This document shows, piece by piece, positions 17,105 through 25,632 of a DNA stretch of 64,000 nucleotides. The stretch lies in assembly GCA_023389105.1 (NCBI GenBank), contig JAEWEY010000005.1, forward strand, positions 62,001-126,000, read 5' to 3'. The stretch's first letter is position 1. Every line of letters starts with the position of its first letter. The DNA comes from Pseudomonadota bacterium. Its GTDB lineage: Bacteria > Pseudomonadota > Alphaproteobacteria > Sphingomonadales > Sphingomonadaceae. The position numbers and the translations under genes were made by a program. The notes beneath the pieces were generated by a model. It did not search any database, was not told the DNA's origin, and saw only the letters and a list, made by a program, of their open reading frames with translations.

Positions 17105-17113
17105 CGCATCCGC

Positions 17114-17365
17114 CTAATTGATGAAGCGCACGCCCGCGCGGCCTTCGTCGGCCCAGCGGATTTCGGCGGCAACCGCGCCACGCTTGATGATGCGCAGCTC
17201 GACAACTTCGCCCTCGTCGAAGCGCTCGTCAGAGATGAGCTTGCACCCGCCATAGGACAGGTCGGCAACGGTCACGTCGCTGTCGCGCGAATCCGACATT
17301 GCGAATCCGCGCATGTCGGCGACTTGGTGGCGGTCGGCCCGTCGGATGAAGGTTTTTACAGTCAT
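17114..17365 (-). CDS. Small PilZ-domain protein
   Basis: PilZ protein of 83 residues, little more than the domain itself. R-RAD-R and DLSYGG match the RxxxR and DxSxxG c-di-GMP motifs. The start is the ATG at 17365 behind CAGGGG; the longer frame to 17494 is unlikely. It probably shares a transcript with the L,D-transpeptidase, suggesting control of an envelope process by c-di-GMP (inference). Confidence 0.8.
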   Translation of the reverse strand: MTVKTFIRRADRHQVADMRGFAMSDSRDSDVTVADLSYGGCKLISDERFDEGEVVELRIIKRGAVAAEIRWADEGRAGVRFIN

Positions 17366-17574
17366 GGTTTGCCCCTGGAAAAATTCCTCTTTCGGCTTAC
17401 CAAAACCGCGCTTCGACCGCTTCCCGACATTCCGGCTTGTCCCAAATCCGAACGGCGAACCGGTGTCGGCGGCACGAAGTTTGGACTTTATCAACTTTTG
17501 GCACCCAGACCGGACGCAAGATCGGCGGCATCGTGGGGGTCAACGATGGTTCAGCTTACCAAGGTGCAAGCCGC

Positions 17575-17877
17575 GTGACGGTGCAGGCCGACATCGCCGA
17601 CGCGCGCAAACCGAAGCCGACGCGCGTGCTCATCTCGTGTGAGCTGCTCACGCCGATCAACACCGTCCGCGTAACCCTTCGCGACATTTCGAAAACGAGC
17701 GCGCATGTCATTGGCGCACGAGCGGTGCCCGCCGACTGCGATGCCATCCTCCGCCGTGGGCCATTGTTCGCCGCCGTCCGCGTGGTCTCGGTGAAGGACA
17801 ACGAAGCGCAGCTCAAATTCTACCGCCAGCTTTCGCTGGACGAGATCGGCGCAATCCTGCCGGGTAACCCGCGCTAA
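17575..17877 (+). CDS. PilZ-like protein with degenerate ligand motif
   Basis: Protein of about 100 residues when started at the GTG at 17575, which has AAGGTG 8 bp upstream; longer starts (GTG 17533 or ATG 17437) are possible. The fold pattern resembles PilZ (TRVLISCELLTPINTVRVTLRDIS, then a strand-rich half), but the DxSxxG motif reads DISKTS, so the glycine is missing, and no clear RxxxR is present. It may not bind c-di-GMP. Divergent from the canonical PilZ gene 209 bp away. Confidence 0.6.
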   Translation: MTVQADIADARKPKPTRVLISCELLTPINTVRVTLRDISKTSAHVIGARAVPADCDAILRRGPLFAAVRVVSVKDNEAQLKFYRQLSLDEIGAILPGNPR

Positions 17878-17878
17878 G

Positions 17879-18640
17879 CTAAAGCCGGATCCTGCCGTCG
17901 ATCTTCTCGACTTTGTTGACGTCGACCATCGCCAGCATCGCCAGCCACCGCCGCGCCCGTTCAGGCTCGAAGCCGAGTTCGACGGTACGCTGGACTGGCT
18001 CGCCATAGGTTCCGAACAGCCGGTCCCAAAGCGGCATGTCGCCGAAATTGCGGGCATGCACGTTGCGTTCGTGGTGCAGCAGATGGGCTTCCGGCCGCTG
18101 AATAAACCAGCCGGTCCACGCGGGCGTCCGAACGTTCCAGTGCTGATAGAGCGCCACGCAGAACCCCCACAGTCCGGCCCAGGCGGCCGCGTGCGCGCTC
18201 GAATTGATCAGGCCCGCCGCCAACAGTCCGCACAGCACGCCCTGCACCAGGCTGTCGAACGGGTGGAAGATCATCGCGGACGCAATGTCGATCCGGGCGA
18301 CCCCGTGGTGCAGTTGATGCCCGGCGCGCCACAGCAGGTCGAAATAATGCATGGTACGGTGCGCCCAGTACCCGAAGAATGTCGTGAGCACCCAGACGGG
18401 GAGGGCGGCCCAATTCCCCCACTTGTTGAGGTCGACGATCGCCATCGGCGGCAAGTGAGGCACGATCAGCAGCGGCGCGCCGACGAACACGACCAGAGTC
18501 AGCGCGAAACCGGCGAGTCCGATCAGTCGCCAGCGGCGAATCTTCGGCATCTCGCGGCCCGACGGGACCACTGCCTCCAGGGCCATGAACAGCAACAGGC
18601 TCGCGGGCAGCGCGAGCAGCATCGCAGTATCGAAATCCAT
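17879..18640 (-). CDS. Sterol desaturase / fatty acid hydroxylase family membrane protein
   Basis: Di-iron membrane oxygenase family, 253 residues from the ATG at 18640, which has AGGGGG 7 bp upstream; a TTG six bases earlier is less likely. The histidine boxes are HRTMH, HQLHH, HLLHHER and HARNF, with four or five hydrophobic segments. It presumably hydroxylates or desaturates a membrane lipid, carotenoid or hopanoid. A second member of the family lies at 33481-34314. The stop is adjacent to the convergent PilZ-like gene. Confidence 0.87.
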   Translation of the reverse strand: MDFDTAMLLALPASLLLFMALEAVVPSGREMPKIRRWRLIGLAGFALTLVVFVGAPLLIVPHLPPMAIVDLNKWGNWAALPVWVLTTFFGYWAHRTMHYFDLLWRAGHQLHHGVARIDIASAMIFHPFDSLVQGVLCGLLAAGLINSSAHAAAWAGLWGFCVALYQHWNVRTPAWTGWFIQRPEAHLLHHERNVHARNFGDMPLWDRLFGTYGEPVQRTVELGFEPERARRWLAMLAMVDVNKVEKIDGRIRL

Positions 18641-18694
18641 CGCCAACCCCCTGCGATAAGACCAGGGACTGATAGCGTAACTTGGGCGATGAGC

Positions 18695-20383
18695 CTAGCG
18701 GCCGCGCTCCGGTCGCGAGGATGAAGCACTGCTGCGCGCGCCGCTGCTTTGAGCGCGCACCTTCGCGAACTCCGATGTCGACCGCCATTGCGGCCAGGCC
18801 CGGCTGTTCGCCAGCCGCTTGCTGATCGCAAAGAACATGTCCGCCTCCTGCGCCGCGCCGCGCAGGTCCCAGCTCGGCGACCAGGCGTCGCACGTCTGAT
18901 GGTAGCAATTGGACGTGAAGCTGCTCAGCCATTTCTCGCCCGCCGGGCGCCCGCCGTCGACCATGTCGTAGGCGCCGGCCAGCGCCATATCGAGCAGCAC
19001 CGGCACGCCGCGCTTGGCGAAGGAGAAATGGTCGGCGCGATAGAACAGCCCGCGCTCAGGATGATTCTCGGGCGTGACGTACCGCCCCTGAGCCTTGGCG
19101 GCGGTGGCGAGGTAATCCTCCATCTCGCTTTGCCCCTGGCCGACGACCACTGCGTCCTTGACCGGCCCGTTCCACTGCAAGGTGTCGAAGGTCAGGTTGG
19201 CGACCATCTTCTCCATCGGGAAGAGCGGATGCTGCGCATAATATTCGGAGCCGAGAAGCCCACGCTCCTCCGCCGTCCATGCCGCGAAGACCAGCGTCCG
19301 CTGCGGTCGCGGTCCTGCCGCGAACAGCCTGGCATTCTCGATCATCGCTGCCAGCCCCAGCGCATCGTCGGCCGCGCCCGGCTTGATCGTCCGCCCCTGT
19401 GCGTCCACGGGGCCGATGCCGTACGCGTCCCAATGCCCGCCGTAGCTGACCGTCTCGTCGGGGTACTTGATGCCCGTCAGCTTGCCGAGCACGTTGTGGC
19501 TGGTCAGCCGCGTTAGCTTGACCGGCGCGTCGACTGTCAGCGTCGCCTTCAGGTCGATTGGCTTGAACGCCGTTGTCCGCGCCTGGCGCTTGACCGCCGC
19601 AAGGTCGTAGCCGGCACGCTTCAGCAGGTCCGCGGCGACATTTTGCTGGATCCAGCCCTGCAGCAGCACCGGCTGCTGCGCACCGGCCGGGAGCACGACG
19701 TTATAACCCTCGCCGGCCGGGCTTTTCACCACCGTCCACGGGTAGCCCGCGCCCTCGGTATCGTGGACGACCAGCGCGGCAATGGCACCGCGCCGCGCGG
19801 CTTCCTCGTACTTGTAGACCCAGCGGCCGTAGAACGTCATCGTCTTGCCGCCAAACTTGCCCGCCACCGGCTCGCCCGCCGCCGCTTCGAAGTCCGGGTC
19901 GTTGACCAACATGACGGCGACCTTGCCGTGCAGATTGACGCCCTTGAAATCGTCCCAGCCGCGTTCCGGTGCGCTGACGCCGTAGCCGACGAATACCATC
20001 GGCGCGTTGGCGATCTTGACCGCGTCGGTCGCGCGCACCGTCGACATATAGATGTCGTCAGGATAGCGCAGCGGCGTTATCGCGCCCGCCTGCGTGACGG
20101 CGGTTGTGGACGGCGCGCCGAGCTGCGTGCGGATCATCGGCACTTCCTGCGTCCAGCCCCCGTTCTCGCCCGCTGGTTCAAGTCCGGCGGCCTTGAACTG
20201 CTGGATGAGGTAGGGGATCGTCTTTTCTTCACCCGCTGTCCCCGGTGCACGGCCTTGGAACTCGTCGGACGCGAGCGTGCGCGCGATTTCCGACATGCGC
20301 TTCAGGTCGACATGCGGGGAGGACGGCGGCGCGGCGGCCGTGGTCAACAACAGTGCCGAAACGGCTGCCCAGGTCTTGCCCAT
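18695..20383 (-). CDS. Secreted M28 family metallopeptidase
   Basis: Exported zinc aminopeptidase of 562 residues with a signal peptide (MGKTWAAVSALLLTTAAA). The order is an N-terminal region, a PA-like insertion, and an M28 catalytic part with GGHWDAYG (ligands H and D near 316-318), GAADDALG (bridging D), EERGLLGS (catalytic and ligand Glu) and HFSFAKRGVP. The ATG at 20383 is preferred to the longer open frame since it starts the signal peptide. The last 30 residues are Ser/Arg-rich and unusual for the family. Confidence 0.88.
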   Translation of the reverse strand: MGKTWAAVSALLLTTAAAPPSSPHVDLKRMSEIARTLASDEFQGRAPGTAGEEKTIPYLIQQFKAAGLEPAGENGGWTQEVPMIRTQLGAPSTTAVTQAGAITPLRYPDDIYMSTVRATDAVKIANAPMVFVGYGVSAPERGWDDFKGVNLHGKVAVMLVNDPDFEAAAGEPVAGKFGGKTMTFYGRWVYKYEEAARRGAIAALVVHDTEGAGYPWTVVKSPAGEGYNVVLPAGAQQPVLLQGWIQQNVAADLLKRAGYDLAAVKRQARTTAFKPIDLKATLTVDAPVKLTRLTSHNVLGKLTGIKYPDETVSYGGHWDAYGIGPVDAQGRTIKPGAADDALGLAAMIENARLFAAGPRPQRTLVFAAWTAEERGLLGSEYYAQHPLFPMEKMVANLTFDTLQWNGPVKDAVVVGQGQSEMEDYLATAAKAQGRYVTPENHPERGLFYRADHFSFAKRGVPVLLDMALAGAYDMVDGGRPAGEKWLSSFTSNCYHQTCDAWSPSWDLRGAAQEADMFFAISKRLANSRAWPQWRSTSEFAKVRAQSSGARSSASSSRPERGR

Positions 20384-20465
20384 GGTTGCGTCCTTCAACT
20401 GGAAGTTCGCTTCTGCAATGGTCCCGCGCGCCGGGGGTTGCAACGCGCTTGCTGCGGCGCTCGCT

Positions 20466-20744
20466 TCAGTCCCAGTCGGTGTAGTCGACTGGCGTCAGGA
20501 ACACGCCGCCAGCCTCATCGCCCAACGCCCAGCGGATTTGCGCGGAGAATTCGGTTCCGCGGTCCGCGCGGACGGTAACGAATTCGCCGATCTTCAACAT
20601 CTCGCGAATCTCGAGCCGGAAGCCGCCGCTCGAGATGTCGAGGATAGTCACGCCATGCTCCGTCCCGTTGGAATCGATCAACGTGGCCGGGCGTCGAATA
20701 TCCACCCGTGGGGAGCGTTTGTTGAACCGAGGGTCGTTAGCCAC
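20466..20744 (-). CDS. Small PilZ-domain protein
   Basis: PilZ protein of 92 residues. RVDIR and DISSGG supply both c-di-GMP motifs. It starts at a GTG (20744) with AGGAGA seven bases upstream. Single gene facing away from nrdA; the gap to nrdA holds the reductase promoter region. Confidence 0.82.
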   Translation of the reverse strand: MANDPRFNKRSPRVDIRRPATLIDSNGTEHGVTILDISSGGFRLEIREMLKIGEFVTVRADRGTEFSAQIRWALGDEAGGVFLTPVDYTDWD

Positions 20745-21132
20745 GGCGCGTTCTCCTGCGCTCGCTTCCTAACATGAATAATATCGCTGTTGAAACGAAA
20801 CAGGCGTTGCGCCGCTGTTGCCGGTCGGCGTCGTTTCGAGGGCGTCAAATCCACAGGATTTTGCGTTGATGTGCCATTTACCGGCTTGCGCCCAAATTCT
20901 ATTAAGGCACTATAGCTAGTAGCGGTCGAGGGGGAGTACTCAACCACTAGTGTTTTGCTCGGGAATGCCTATATTCCGGAGGGAGACACGCTCGTCCCCG
21001 CTTTCCACAGGCGGCGGGTGTGCAAAGGTCCCCCGAAGGCGCGAAAACGGCTAGGGTGCCGCGATGGCTCCGAGTCGAACAAGTCAGGAACAAACGGTTC
21101 TCGAACGAACCGATGAAGGACGGGGTAGCGCG
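20745..21132. other. 388-bp non-coding region between PilZ gene and nrdA
   Basis: No convincing gene. It holds the divergent promoters. On the plus side there is a weak TTGCGC (20886-20891) upstream of TATAGC (20911-20916) with a 19-bp spacer, overlapping a NrdR-like palindrome. A small hairpin GGAAT/ATTCC lies near 20962-20977. Two DnaA-box-like elements (AATCCACAG near 20850 and TTTCCACAG near 21003) were seen. An in-frame ATG at 21064 could extend nrdA by 23 residues but lacks a good ribosome-binding site. Confidence 0.6.
20909..20920 (+). promoter_or_regulatory. Candidate NrdR box upstream of nrdA
   Basis: ACTATAGCTAGT matches the NrdR box core aCwAtATaTwGt at 10 of 12 positions, failing only at the two central bases. 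It overlaps the TATAGC that could be the -10 element of nrdA. NrdR boxes normally come in pairs about 31-32 bp apart; no good second copy is visible (CACTAGTG at 20945-20952 is a poor match), so this is tentative. Confidence 0.35.
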
Positions 21133-23004
21133 ATGGATTTCTCGACCGGCTCAGAAGTAACGAGCGACGACGTTTCGACCACCGCCAGCGGATCGAAATC
21201 CGTCCATGCGCCCAAGTTCGCCGTCACCACCGACGAGAAGCGCGACGCTTTGCTGACCGAATTCGGCAAGGACACGCTCGTCGACCGCTACCTGCTTCCG
21301 GGCGAGAACTATCAGGACCTGTTCGCGCGCGTTGCCGCGGCTTATGCCGACGATGCCGAGCACGCACAGCGCGTCTATGACTACATCTCGCGCCTGTGGT
21401 TCATGCCGGCGACGCCGGTGCTGTCCAACGGCGGCACCGGCCGCGGCCTGCCGATCAGCTGCTATCTCAACAGCGTCGACGACAGCCTGCAGGCGATCAC
21501 CGAAATCTGGAACGAGAATGTCTGGCTTGCGTCCAAGGGCGGCGGCATCGGCACCTATTGGGGCCGGGTGCGCGGCATCGGCGAGCCGGTCGGCCTCAAC
21601 GGCAAGACCAGCGGTATCATCCCGTTCGTCCGCGTGATGGACAGCCTGACGCTGGCGATCAGCCAGGGCTCGCTCCGCCGGGGCTCGGCCGCCGTCTATC
21701 TCGACATCACGCACCCGGAGATCGAGGAGTTCCTCGAGATCCGCAAACCCAGCGGCGACTTCAACCGCAAGGCGCTCAACCTGCACCACGGCGTGCTGGT
21801 CACCGACGAGTTCATGGAGGCCGTTCGTGACGGTTCGGAGTTCGATCTGAAGTCGCCCAAGGACGGCAGCGTCCGCGGCAAGGTCGACGCGCGCTCGCTG
21901 TTCCAGAAGCTGGTCGAAACCCGCCTCGCGACGGGCGAGCCGTACATCATCTTCATCGACCAGGTGAACCGGTCGATGCCCAAGCATCACCGCGACCTTG
22001 GCCTCAAGGTCTCGACCTCGAACCTCTGCTCGGAAATCACGCTGCCGACCGGCCGCGACCATCTCGGCGCCGACCGCACCGCGGTCTGCTGCCTGTCGTC
22101 GCTCAATCTCGAAACCTGGGACGAGTGGAACGGCGACAAGCAGTTCATCGAGGACATCATGCGCTTCCTCGACAACGTGCTGAGCGACTATATCGCTCGT
22201 GCGCCAGACGAGATGGCGCGCGCCAAATATAGCGCGGAGCGCGAGCGCAGCGTCGGTCTTGGCGTGATGGGCTTCCACTCCTTCCTACAGGCGCGCGGCC
22301 TGCCGTTCGAAGGGGCGATGGCGAAGAGCTGGAATCTCAAGATCTTCAAGCACATCCGCGCGCAGGTCGACCAAGCGTCGATGATGCTCGGCAAAGAGCG
22401 CGGGCCGTGCCCTGACGCCGCCGACATGGGCGTGATGGAACGCTTCAGCTGTAAGATGGCGATCGCGCCGACCGCGTCGATCTCGATCATCGCCGGCGGC
22501 ACCTCGGCCTGCATCGAACCGATCCCGGCCAACATCTACACGCACAAGACGCTGTCGGGCTCCTTCTCCATCAAAAACCCGTATCTCGAAAAGCTGCTCG
22601 CTTCGAAGTCGAAGGACAGCGACAAGGTGTGGAATTCGATCCTCGAACATGGCGGCTCGGTCCAGCACCTCGACTTCCTGACGCCGGAAGAAAAGGACGT
22701 GTTCAAGACGTCGTTCGAGATCGACCAGCGCTGGCTGATCGAGCTTGCCGCCGACCGCACGCCCTACATCGACCAGGGGACGTCGCTGAACCTGTTCATC
22801 CCCGCCGACGTCGACAAATGGGACCTGATGATGCTCCACTTCCGCGCGTGGGAGCTGGGCATCAAGTCGCTCTACTATCTCCGCTCCAAGTCGGTGCAGC
22901 GCGCCGGCTTCGCGGGTGGGGTCGAGGCCGACAACACCCCTGAGCTCAAGGAAATCCAGCTCCCGTCGAGCACCGACTACGACGAGTGCCTGGCATGCCA
23001 GTAG
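21133..23004 (+). CDS. nrdA: Ribonucleoside-diphosphate reductase, alpha subunit (class Ia)
   Basis: Large subunit of aerobic ribonucleotide reductase, which makes deoxynucleotides. The ATG at 21133 follows GAAGGACGGGG and gives 623 residues; no N-terminal ATP-cone is visible, so allosteric activity control may be reduced. Active-site elements are ISCYLNSVDD (first redox Cys), the NLCSEI loop (Asn-Cys-Glu radical site), VCCLSSLNL (partner Cys) and the tyrosine pair in KSLYYLRSK. The C-terminal tail ends ECLACQ, the shuttle cysteine pair. The partner nrdB is 3.8 kb downstream in the same direction. Confidence 0.95.
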   Translation: MDFSTGSEVTSDDVSTTASGSKSVHAPKFAVTTDEKRDALLTEFGKDTLVDRYLLPGENYQDLFARVAAAYADDAEHAQRVYDYISRLWFMPATPVLSNGGTGRGLPISCYLNSVDDSLQAITEIWNENVWLASKGGGIGTYWGRVRGIGEPVGLNGKTSGIIPFVRVMDSLTLAISQGSLRRGSAAVYLDITHPEIEEFLEIRKPSGDFNRKALNLHHGVLVTDEFMEAVRDGSEFDLKSPKDGSVRGKVDARSLFQKLVETRLATGEPYIIFIDQVNRSMPKHHRDLGLKVSTSNLCSEITLPTGRDHLGADRTAVCCLSSLNLETWDEWNGDKQFIEDIMRFLDNVLSDYIARAPDEMARAKYSAERERSVGLGVMGFHSFLQARGLPFEGAMAKSWNLKIFKHIRAQVDQASMMLGKERGPCPDAADMGVMERFSCKMAIAPTASISIIAGGTSACIEPIPANIYTHKTLSGSFSIKNPYLEKLLASKSKDSDKVWNSILEHGGSVQHLDFLTPEEKDVFKTSFEIDQRWLIELAADRTPYIDQGTSLNLFIPADVDKWDLMMLHFRAWELGIKSLYYLRSKSVQRAGFAGGVEADNTPELKEIQLPSSTDYDECLACQ

Positions 23005-23120
23005 GGCGTGAGAAGCTCCGCAAATACGGCAAGCGAGCGGGCTACGTCGTGCTCGGCCTCGTTGCGCTCGACCTCCTTGCCGGCGTCGCCACCGTCGCCG
23101 TAGCGGCGTGGCTCCGGTGA
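22995..23120 (+). CDS. 41-residue membrane protein coupled to nrdA
   Basis: ATG at 22995 overlaps the end of nrdA by 10 bp; the TGA at 23118-23120 overlaps the GTG of the next gene. The product has a basic N-terminus (VGREKLRKYGKR) and one hydrophobic helix (GYVVLGLVALDLLAGVATVAVAAWL). Tight overlap on both sides and the clear topology argue for a real gene. No known family. Confidence 0.6.
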   Translation: MPVGREKLRKYGKRAGYVVLGLVALDLLAGVATVAVAAWLR

Positions 23121-25354
23121 GGCGTCTGCTCGCCAGCGGCGTCGCCGCGCTCGCTCTCGTCGCCACCGCCGCGATCGCGCAGCCCGGTGGGCAGGCGCTC
23201 GAACAGCGCTTCGACGGGATGATCAGCGCGGCCGACCAGCTCGGCTGGCTGCAGACCATGTCGTCGGCGCCCAATCATGTCGGCGCGCCGCACAACAAGG
23301 CCAATGCCGACATGCAGCTGGCCCTGTTCAAGCAGTGGGGCTGGGACGCGCGGATCGAGCGGTTCGACGTCCTGTATCCGACACCGATCTCGACCACGCT
23401 GGAGCTGATCGCGCCGACGCGAGTGACGCTTGGCGGGCAGGAGCCGGCGATCGCTGAGGACCCGACCTCGTCCCAAACTGCCGGCGCGCTGCCGCCCTAT
23501 GTCGCCTACCAGGGCGACGGCGACGTCATCGCACCGGTCGTCTATGTCAATTACGGCATGCCCGACGATTATGACGCGCTCGAACAGCGCGGCATTTCGG
23601 TCAAAGGCAAGATCGTGCTTGCCCGCTACGGCGGCGGCTGGCGGGGCCTGAAGCCCAAGCTGGCGCAGGAACATGGCGCGGCAGGCTGCCTGATTTATTC
23701 CGACCCGGCCGACGACAGCTATGCCGAAGCCGACGTCTTCCCGAAGGGCGGGGGGCGGCCCGATGCCGGCGTGCAGCGCGGCTCGGTCGCCGACATGCCG
23801 ATCTATCCGGGCGATCCGCTGACGCCGGGCATCGGCTCGACGCCGGGCGCCAAGCGCCTGACCCGCGAGCAGGCGGTCACGATCCTCAAGATCCCGACGC
23901 TGCCGATCTCCTATCGCGACGCGACGCGGATCATCGCCGCGCTGGACGGTCCGCTGGTCACCGGCAAGCAGCGCGGCGGCCTTCCGCTGGCGTACCACTG
24001 GGGCGGCAGCGATGCGGTGAAGGTGCACCTCGCGGTCAAGTCCGACTGGTCGCAGAAGCCCGTTTACAATGTCATCGCGACGCTGCGCGGATCGACCTAT
24101 CCCGACGAATGGATCGTCCGCGGCAACCACCGCGACGGTTGGGTGTTCGGCGCCTCCGATCCTCTGACCGGCCAGGTCGCGCTGATGAGCGAGGCCAAGG
24201 CACTCGGCGAACTCTACCGCGGCGGCTGGCGCCCGGCGCGGACCATTGTCTACGCCAGCTGGGACGGCGAGGAGCCGGGGCTGCTCGGCTCGACCGAATG
24301 GGCGGAGGCGCACGCCGACGAGTTGAAGCGCAAGGCGCTGATGTACATCAACACCGACGGCAACGGCCGCGGCTTCCTTGGCGCGGGCGGCAGCCATGAG
24401 CTGCAGCATTTCGTCAACCAGGCCGCCAACGACGTCCTCGATCCCAAGACCAACGTTCCCGCTGCCAAGCGCGGACGCGCGGCTATCCTCGCGGCGGGCT
24501 ATGCCGACAAGGACAGCGTCCGGCCCGAGCAGTTCGAGGCGGCCAAGTCCGGCGGCGATTTCCCGCTCAGCGCGCTCGGCTCGGGCTCCGACTACACCGC
24601 CTTCATCGGCCACCTCGGCATCGCCTCGCTCAACCTCGGGTTCGGCGGCGAGGATGAATCCGACGGCAGCTACCACTCGGTCTACGACAGCTACTTCCAC
24701 GTCACCCACTTCGACGACCCCGGCCTGCAGTACGGCGCCGCGCTGTCGAAGCTGGTCGGCCGTGTCGTCATGCGCGCCGCCGACGCCCCGCGCGTGCCCG
24801 CCCGCTACGGCGACTTCGCCAGCGCCGTCTCGCGCTACCTGACCGACATTAAAAGGCTCGCCGCCGACCAGCGCGAGAAGGACCGCACGCTGGCGGACCT
24901 CCGCCGCGAAGGCGACTTCGCACTGGCCGCGTCGCCCCGCGATCCGATCGTCGCCCCGCGTGACCAGGGCGTCACGCCGCTGATCGACATGCTGGTGCTG
25001 GAAAATGCGGTCGACCACCTGAAGCGCGCCGCCAGCGCTGCCGACGCCACGCTCGGCCGCGCGTCGGACCTGCCGCCGGCCACGCAGGCGCGCATCAACG
25101 CCAGCCTCGCGCGGATCGACCAGTTGCTGATCGACCCCGCGGGCCTGCCGGGCCGCCCGTGGTTCAAGAACCTGATCTACGCACCGGGCACGCTGACCGG
25201 CTACGGCGCCAAGACGCTCCCCGGCGTTCGCGAGGCGATCGAGCAGCGCCGCTGGGATGACGCGCGCACCTATGTCGTGCGCACCGCCAAGGTCATCGAG
25301 GATTATGCCAACCGCCTCGATCAGGCGGCCGCCATGGGCAGGCCCGGCGCATGA
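23117..25354 (+). CDS. M28 peptidase with PA and transferrin-receptor-like dimerisation domains
   Basis: Exported zinc carboxypeptidase-like enzyme of the glutamate carboxypeptidase II group, 745 residues. Starting at the GTG at 23117 (overlapping the small ORF's stop) gives a clean signal peptide (RRLLASGVAALALVATAAIAQ). A PA domain (about 110-270) is followed by the catalytic core: NHRDGW near 338, ASWDGEEPGLLGS near 380-392, NTDGNG near 413 and SYHSVYDS near 518. A C-terminal helical TFR-dimer domain follows. Within the nrdA-nrdB interval it is probably co-transcribed with the reductase; no functional link is known. Confidence 0.9.
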   Translation: MRRLLASGVAALALVATAAIAQPGGQALEQRFDGMISAADQLGWLQTMSSAPNHVGAPHNKANADMQLALFKQWGWDARIERFDVLYPTPISTTLELIAPTRVTLGGQEPAIAEDPTSSQTAGALPPYVAYQGDGDVIAPVVYVNYGMPDDYDALEQRGISVKGKIVLARYGGGWRGLKPKLAQEHGAAGCLIYSDPADDSYAEADVFPKGGGRPDAGVQRGSVADMPIYPGDPLTPGIGSTPGAKRLTREQAVTILKIPTLPISYRDATRIIAALDGPLVTGKQRGGLPLAYHWGGSDAVKVHLAVKSDWSQKPVYNVIATLRGSTYPDEWIVRGNHRDGWVFGASDPLTGQVALMSEAKALGELYRGGWRPARTIVYASWDGEEPGLLGSTEWAEAHADELKRKALMYINTDGNGRGFLGAGGSHELQHFVNQAANDVLDPKTNVPAAKRGRAAILAAGYADKDSVRPEQFEAAKSGGDFPLSALGSGSDYTAFIGHLGIASLNLGFGGEDESDGSYHSVYDSYFHVTHFDDPGLQYGAALSKLVGRVVMRAADAPRVPARYGDFASAVSRYLTDIKRLAADQREKDRTLADLRREGDFALAASPRDPIVAPRDQGVTPLIDMLVLENAVDHLKRAASAADATLGRASDLPPATQARINASLARIDQLLIDPAGLPGRPWFKNLIYAPGTLTGYGAKTLPGVREAIEQRRWDDARTYVVRTAKVIEDYANRLDQAAAMGRPGA

Positions 25355-25569
25355 CTCCGACCCGCATGGCCGAGCTTGCGGTCGCCGTCGTGCTGATCGG
25401 TGTCGGCATCTGGTTCTACCGCCGCCCCGGTGGCGACGGCCGGCCGAGCACGCAAGGCCCGGTGATCCTGTTCGTCATTTCGGCGATCCTCGGCGCCCAT
25501 GCGCTCGGCCTGATGGACTATCGCCCTAGCGAGTCGGAGCTTGAGGCGATGAAGGCCCGCGCCCAATGA
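25351..25569 (+). CDS. Small two-helix membrane protein
   Basis: Protein of 72 residues whose ATG overlaps the peptidase stop (ATGA). It has two hydrophobic helices (AELAVAVVLIGVGIWFY and GPVILFVISAILGAHALGL) joined by a Gly/Pro loop. No family recognised. Part of the overlapping run from nrdA. Confidence 0.7.
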   Translation: MTPTRMAELAVAVVLIGVGIWFYRRPGGDGRPSTQGPVILFVISAILGAHALGLMDYRPSESELEAMKARAQ

Positions 25570-25602
25570 CAACTTGCCAAAGCCATTCGCATCCGCTCTT
25601 TG

Positions 25603-25619
25603 TTGCGAAACATTCGCAA
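25603..25619 (+). promoter_or_regulatory. Fur-box-like palindrome upstream of PepSY gene
   Basis: TTGCGAAACATTCGCAA is a perfect 7-bp inverted repeat with a 3-bp centre, equivalent to a 7-1-7 TGCGAA(T)nATTCGCA Fur-type site with one mismatch. A further half-site ATTCGCA lies at 25585-25591. It ends 13 bp before the GTG start of the PepSY gene. Confidence 0.5.
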
Positions 25620-25632
25620 TTAGGAGTTGCTC

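Noticed and set aside
20943..20954. Second NrdR box
   Set aside because: CACTAGTG is palindromic but matches few NrdR consensus positions and lies 34 bp, not 31-32 bp, from the first.
23042..25018. Long minus-strand open frame (658 codons) opposite the M28 peptidase
   Set aside because: Composition is typical of the antisense of a high-GC gene (Arg, Ala, Asp, His-rich, no domain). The plus strand has a complete, recognisable peptidase.
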